Made by a program: the position numbers and the translations under genes
Shown here: piece by piece, positions 61,211 to 64,000 of the stretch
Layout: each line of letters opens with the position of its first letter
How positions within the stretch are numbered: the first letter of the stretch is position 1
The notes under the pieces: model-generated
What the model was told of the DNA's origin: nothing
Database searches by the model: none
What the model saw: the letters and a program-made list of their open reading frames with translations, nothing else
NCBI RefSeq assembly: GCF_030552475.1
Contig: NZ_JAUPED010000005.1
Coordinates: 1-64,000, forward strand
Length of the DNA: 64,000 bases
Reading direction: 5' to 3'
From: Mariniflexile sp. AS56
Lineage (GTDB): Bacteria > Bacteroidota > Bacteroidia > Flavobacteriales > Flavobacteriaceae

Positions 61211-62569
61211 CTAGTGTCCGCCACTGCCCATCGGTACTGCCTCATCACCATCTTCATTGTCCTTTGGCTGTTTAAGTCGTAACGCCAGAATACCTGCTAT
61301 CACAAAAAATACACCTCCAAATAATATAGCATTAAAAGCACTATTATTAAGAAGATTTTTAACAATAGGCCCAAACGTTAATGTTTGAATTCCCATAGGA
61401 ATAACAATCATCATATTAAGTATACCCATATAGACGCCTCGACGTTCTTGAGGCACTATTTTTGAAACCATAGAATAAGGAATCCCCATCATGGCAGCCC
61501 ACCCAATTCCAAATAAAATCATGGGTAAAATAACCAAGAATGGATCTTGTATATAGGGGATTGAAAGCATAGCAATTCCTGTTAAAAACAGACTTAGTAC
61601 ATATACTTTTTTACCTCCAAATTTTAACGCTAGAGGCACTAAAGCCAATGCAAAAACAATGGTGGAAACGTTATAAGTAGTATTCATTTTTGCTGCCTGA
61701 CTTAAGGCTTGCGATTTATCAAACCCCATACTTTCTTCAAACATGGGCGCAATAAACTGCCAATACACAAATAAAGCATACCACTGAAACAGATAAACCG
61801 CAGATAATTTCCACATAAATTTGGGCATATCTTTTATTGCTGAAACAATTTCTAAAAAAGGTGTTTTTATCCTATCTGAAAGCGGCAAAGCATTGTGCCT
61901 TTTAATATCCTCAATTTCCTCGTCTGAAGGTGGAATTTCAGGTGTTTTTAAAACAGACCACAATATGGTACCCACAGACAATACAGCCCCAATAAAAAAG
62001 GAATAATACAACCATTTTGGAATAGCACTTACAGTTTCAGTAACCGTTTCTGCGCCACCAAACCAATCTTGAAAAAGAAAAATAGAGGCATTGGCCAAAA
62101 CAATTCCAGCACCTACAAATAAGCTTTGCATTTGATATCCAAAACTTAGCTGTTTGTTTGGTAATTTATCGCCCACAAAAGCACGATAAGGTTCCATAGC
62201 CATATTATTACCTACATCTAGAATCCACAACAAACCAACGGCAAACCAAAGTGTTGGACTAAAAGGAAATGCAAACAAACACAAGCTACCAATTAGTGCG
62301 CCAATTAAAAAGAACGGTTTACGTCTTCCCCAACGCGGTGACCAAGTTTTATCTGAAATAGCACCTATTATAGGCTGAATGATTAAACCTGTTACAGGAC
62401 CTGCTAGGTTTAATAAGGGCAAATCTTCATGATGTGCTCCTAAAAAAGAAAATATAGGGTTAACAGCGGTTTGTTGTAAACCGAAACTGAATTGAATTCC
62501 TAAGAATCCAACATTCATATTAAAAATCTGCCAAAAGCTTAATCTAGGTTTGGTTAACATAACTGCCAT
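61211..62569 (-). CDS. MFS/GPH-type sugar transporter (SLC45-like)
   Basis: A 452-residue, 12-helix inner membrane transporter. The start RLSFWQIFNMNVGFLGIQFSF-type first helix, the loop PRWGRRKPF, and MEPYRAFVGD resemble the SLC45/plant sucrose-proton symporter group, with GPH-type relatives in Bacteroidota. A cytosolic loop of ~40 residues follows helix 6 (EIPPSDEEIEDIKRHNAL). It is the only inner membrane transporter of the operon and is expected to import sucrose or a similar disaccharide. It lies eight bases after the thiol protein gene. Confidence 0.88.
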   Translation of the reverse strand: MAVMLTKPRLSFWQIFNMNVGFLGIQFSFGLQQTAVNPIFSFLGAHHEDLPLLNLAGPVTGLIIQPIIGAISDKTWSPRWGRRKPFFLIGALIGSLCLFAFPFSPTLWFAVGLLWILDVGNNMAMEPYRAFVGDKLPNKQLSFGYQMQSLFVGAGIVLANASIFLFQDWFGGAETVTETVSAIPKWLYYSFFIGAVLSVGTILWSVLKTPEIPPSDEEIEDIKRHNALPLSDRIKTPFLEIVSAIKDMPKFMWKLSAVYLFQWYALFVYWQFIAPMFEESMGFDKSQALSQAAKMNTTYNVSTIVFALALVPLALKFGGKKVYVLSLFLTGIAMLSIPYIQDPFLVILPMILFGIGWAAMMGIPYSMVSKIVPQERRGVYMGILNMMIVIPMGIQTLTFGPIVKNLLNNSAFNAILFGGVFFVIAGILALRLKQPKDNEDGDEAVPMGSGGH

Positions 62570-62577
62570 TTTATATT

Positions 62578-62919
62578 TTATTTAATAATTCTTTTAAGAA
62601 ATGCTTTAAAATCTTTTCCGTTGGTAAAAATTTCTCCACCTTTATCAATAACCGGTAGACTTAAACTAGAAACATCAATATTTGCTTTTATTAATTTGTT
62701 CAGCATCTCTTGTTGTTTTTCCAAATTCACATCTACATCAAAATAAATAAACTTTACTTTTTTTTCTTTTAAAAACGCTTTGGTATCGGTGCAATAATGA
62801 CAAGTATCACTGCCATAAACAATAATGGTTTTTTGTTCTTGTACCAAATCATCACTTAAAAGTTTAGTTTGACTATTTAAAGTCATAAAAAAAAGAAATG
62901 TAAAAGCTAAATATTTCAT
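62578..62919 (-). CDS. Exported glutaredoxin-like protein
   Basis: A 113-residue thioredoxin-fold protein with a signal peptide (MKYLAFTFLFFMTLNSQ) and the motif SDTCHYC followed by FLKEKKVKFIYFD, LPVIDKGGEIF and KAFLKRI. The CxxC pair (CHYC) is intact and the cis-Pro in SLPVI is present. Periplasmic location is expected. Its place between a TonB receptor and the sugar transporter, on the same strand, is odd for a sugar operon; it may help fold the receptor or enzyme or be a passenger. Confidence 0.85.
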   Translation of the reverse strand: MKYLAFTFLFFMTLNSQTKLLSDDLVQEQKTIIVYGSDTCHYCTDTKAFLKEKKVKFIYFDVDVNLEKQQEMLNKLIKANIDVSSLSLPVIDKGGEIFTNGKDFKAFLKRIIK

Positions 62920-62941
62920 ATTGGAATAAATTTAAAGTAAA

Positions 62942-62975
62942 AGAGTTGATATCAAGTTGCCAAAACACCAACTCT
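62942..62975 (-). terminator. Weak hairpin after the TonB receptor gene
   Basis: AGAGTTG (62942-62948) pairs with CAACTCT (62969-62975) around a 20-base loop, followed on the minus strand by a short TTTT. It could partly stop transcription after the receptor gene, which is usually expressed more strongly than the genes behind it. Confidence 0.35.
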
Positions 62976-63016
62976 AATTACTAACTTAAAAACTAACTAA
63001 ATGCTATTAACCAGTA

Positions 63017-64000
63017 TTAAAATTTATATTGAAGCGATATGGTTGATGAACGACCACTAATAGATCTTGCTCTCACTAAACGATTTGAACCAAAAGCACC
63101 ATCGCCATTACCTTCAACTTCTGTTATACCAACTGTATCAAAAATATTGTTCATACTTAACACTAAAGAAAGACCCTCGGTTAAACCAACTCTTCCTATT
63201 AAGTTAAAATATGCATATGCCGGCATCACTAAATCGTTATCATCTTGCGCGTACGATTTTGATGTACCTAAAACACTTAATGCTACACTATGTTGACTGG
63301 TTTCTCCAAAATTATAAGATGGCGATAAGTTATAAACCAAATCGGCTTGTCTTCTAGGAGTATTTCCTTTATTAGCACCACCATCAATTTCGGCTTTAGT
63401 CCAAGTAAAAGAACCATTAAAAGAAAAGTCATCTCCAAAATCTAAAGAAGTTTCAGCCTCTAAACCTAAAGCTTTAAAAGGGTTACCTACAGATCTATTT
63501 AATTCGTTACTTAAACCTTCATCAGTATTACTCATAAACCCAGTTAAGTTAAGAACTCCATTTTTAAGTCGTTTCTTGTACCCAACTTCAAGTTGAGAAA
63601 CTTCATCATACTGCACATCTGCTTTTCCATCTGTACCATAATTATTTCTATCTGAAGCTCTTCCAGATGCACCAGAACTATATCTAGCAAAAACAGCAGC
63701 ACCTTGACTCAATTTATAGTTAAGACCCGCAGAGTAAGAAACAAAATTATAGTTATCGTTAACAATTTGACCAGCATTTCCAATAATTACCGGCACACTT
63801 TCCTCAATGCCTTCAATGGTTCCATTTCCGTCATAATCAAATTCACCTTGACTTGTTGGACCACCTTGTATATTTCCATTCACACGTACATTTTCAAAAC
63901 GTATACTACCGTCAAAATTTAATTTTTCACTTAAATCAGCGTCTACACCTACATAAGGAGAGTTTACATTATGTACTGTATTGTATTTACGTTGACAACA
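63017..64000 (-). CDS. TonB-dependent receptor, C-terminal part (5' end outside window)
   Basis: The frame is open to the last base of the window; 327 codons of the barrel are visible. Repeating beta-strands with aromatic ends, the penultimate strand SLVLSMNNIFDTVGITEV, and the last strand ending SGRSSTISLQYKF with C-terminal Phe are typical of TonB-dependent outer membrane receptors. An EF-hand-like loop DYDGNGTIEG lies early in the visible part. A GTG at 63883 could be mistaken for the start. It is the first visible gene of the sucrose-type operon and probably takes the sugar across the outer membrane. Confidence 0.9.
   Translation of the reverse strand, partial: CCQRKYNTVHNVNSPYVGVDADLSEKLNFDGSIRFENVRVNGNIQGGPTSQGEFDYDGNGTIEGIEESVPVIIGNAGQIVNDNYNFVSYSAGLNYKLSQGAAVFARYSSGASGRASDRNNYGTDGKADVQYDEVSQLEVGYKKRLKNGVLNLTGFMSNTDEGLSNELNRSVGNPFKALGLEAETSLDFGDDFSFNGSFTWTKAEIDGGANKGNTPRRQADLVYNLSPSYNFGETSQHSVALSVLGTSKSYAQDDNDLVMPAYAYFNLIGRVGLTEGLSLVLSMNNIFDTVGITEVEGNGDGAFGSNRLVRARSISGRSSTISLQYKF

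Overview
The window looks like the chromosome of a marine-type member of the Flavobacteriaceae (Bacteroidota). The evidence is an AT-rich sequence, a type IX secretion C-terminal sorting domain, promoters with the Bacteroidota -7 box TANNTTTG, an IPExxxVDY protein, a viroplasmin-type RNase H, a complete MoxR/Bat operon and a Bacteroidota-type tyrosine recombinase lacking the usual box I arginine. About 58 protein genes are called, on both strands, mostly in short operons of 2 to 9 genes. No rRNA and no CRISPR array were seen. The only tRNA sequence is a 3' fragment.

Layout: 1-4.2 kb holds the end of a T9SS-secreted protein with a small PID-CTERM-like partner, a lipoprotein, gpsA and an orphan gene. 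4.2-10.5 kb is a tripartite RND efflux operon (GbsR/MarR-type regulator, adaptor, pump, outer membrane factor) with a palindromic operator beside its promoter. 10.5-13.4 kb holds pheS, a conserved small gene, cvpA and a beta carbonic anhydrase. 13.4-23.1 kb is a nine-gene MoxR-DUF58-BatA/B/C/D/E operon with a Coa1-like gene embedded in it. 23.3-31.6 kb holds a DUF4382 lipoprotein, an SDR, a decayed four-helix-bundle gene, an AlbA_2 protein, a structured RNA/terminator element, a DUF1501/DUF1800 pair, an ALDH7-type dehydrogenase and a monooxygenase-fold protein. 31.6-44 kb is housekeeping: dinB, pyk, rnc-fabF-acpP, purN, RNase H, a PfkB kinase and a PurF-like amidotransferase. 44-55 kb holds sodA, an AddA/AddB-like helicase-nuclease pair separated by kbl and ompA, and an alpha/beta hydrolase.

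55.3-58.4 kb is the clear accessory region. It has a 3' tRNA-Ala(GGC) fragment with its terminator, an unusual palindrome and tandem repeat, a tyrosine recombinase, a two-gene winged-helix/nucleotidyltransferase module with its own promoter and operator, and then a second, decayed recombinase 3' end. This looks like the left end of an island integrated at a tRNA gene. Beyond it (58.4-64 kb) is a sucrose-type utilisation operon: TonB-dependent receptor, thiol-disulfide protein, MFS sugar transporter, PfkB kinase and a GH13 sucrose-phosphorylase-like enzyme.

The strongest candidates for something undescribed are two nearly identical tandem small-RNA units at 43.8-44.06 kb, each with its own promoter and terminator, and the winged-helix/nucleotidyltransferase module at 56.8-58.1 kb. 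All calls come from reading the sequence; no database search was run.
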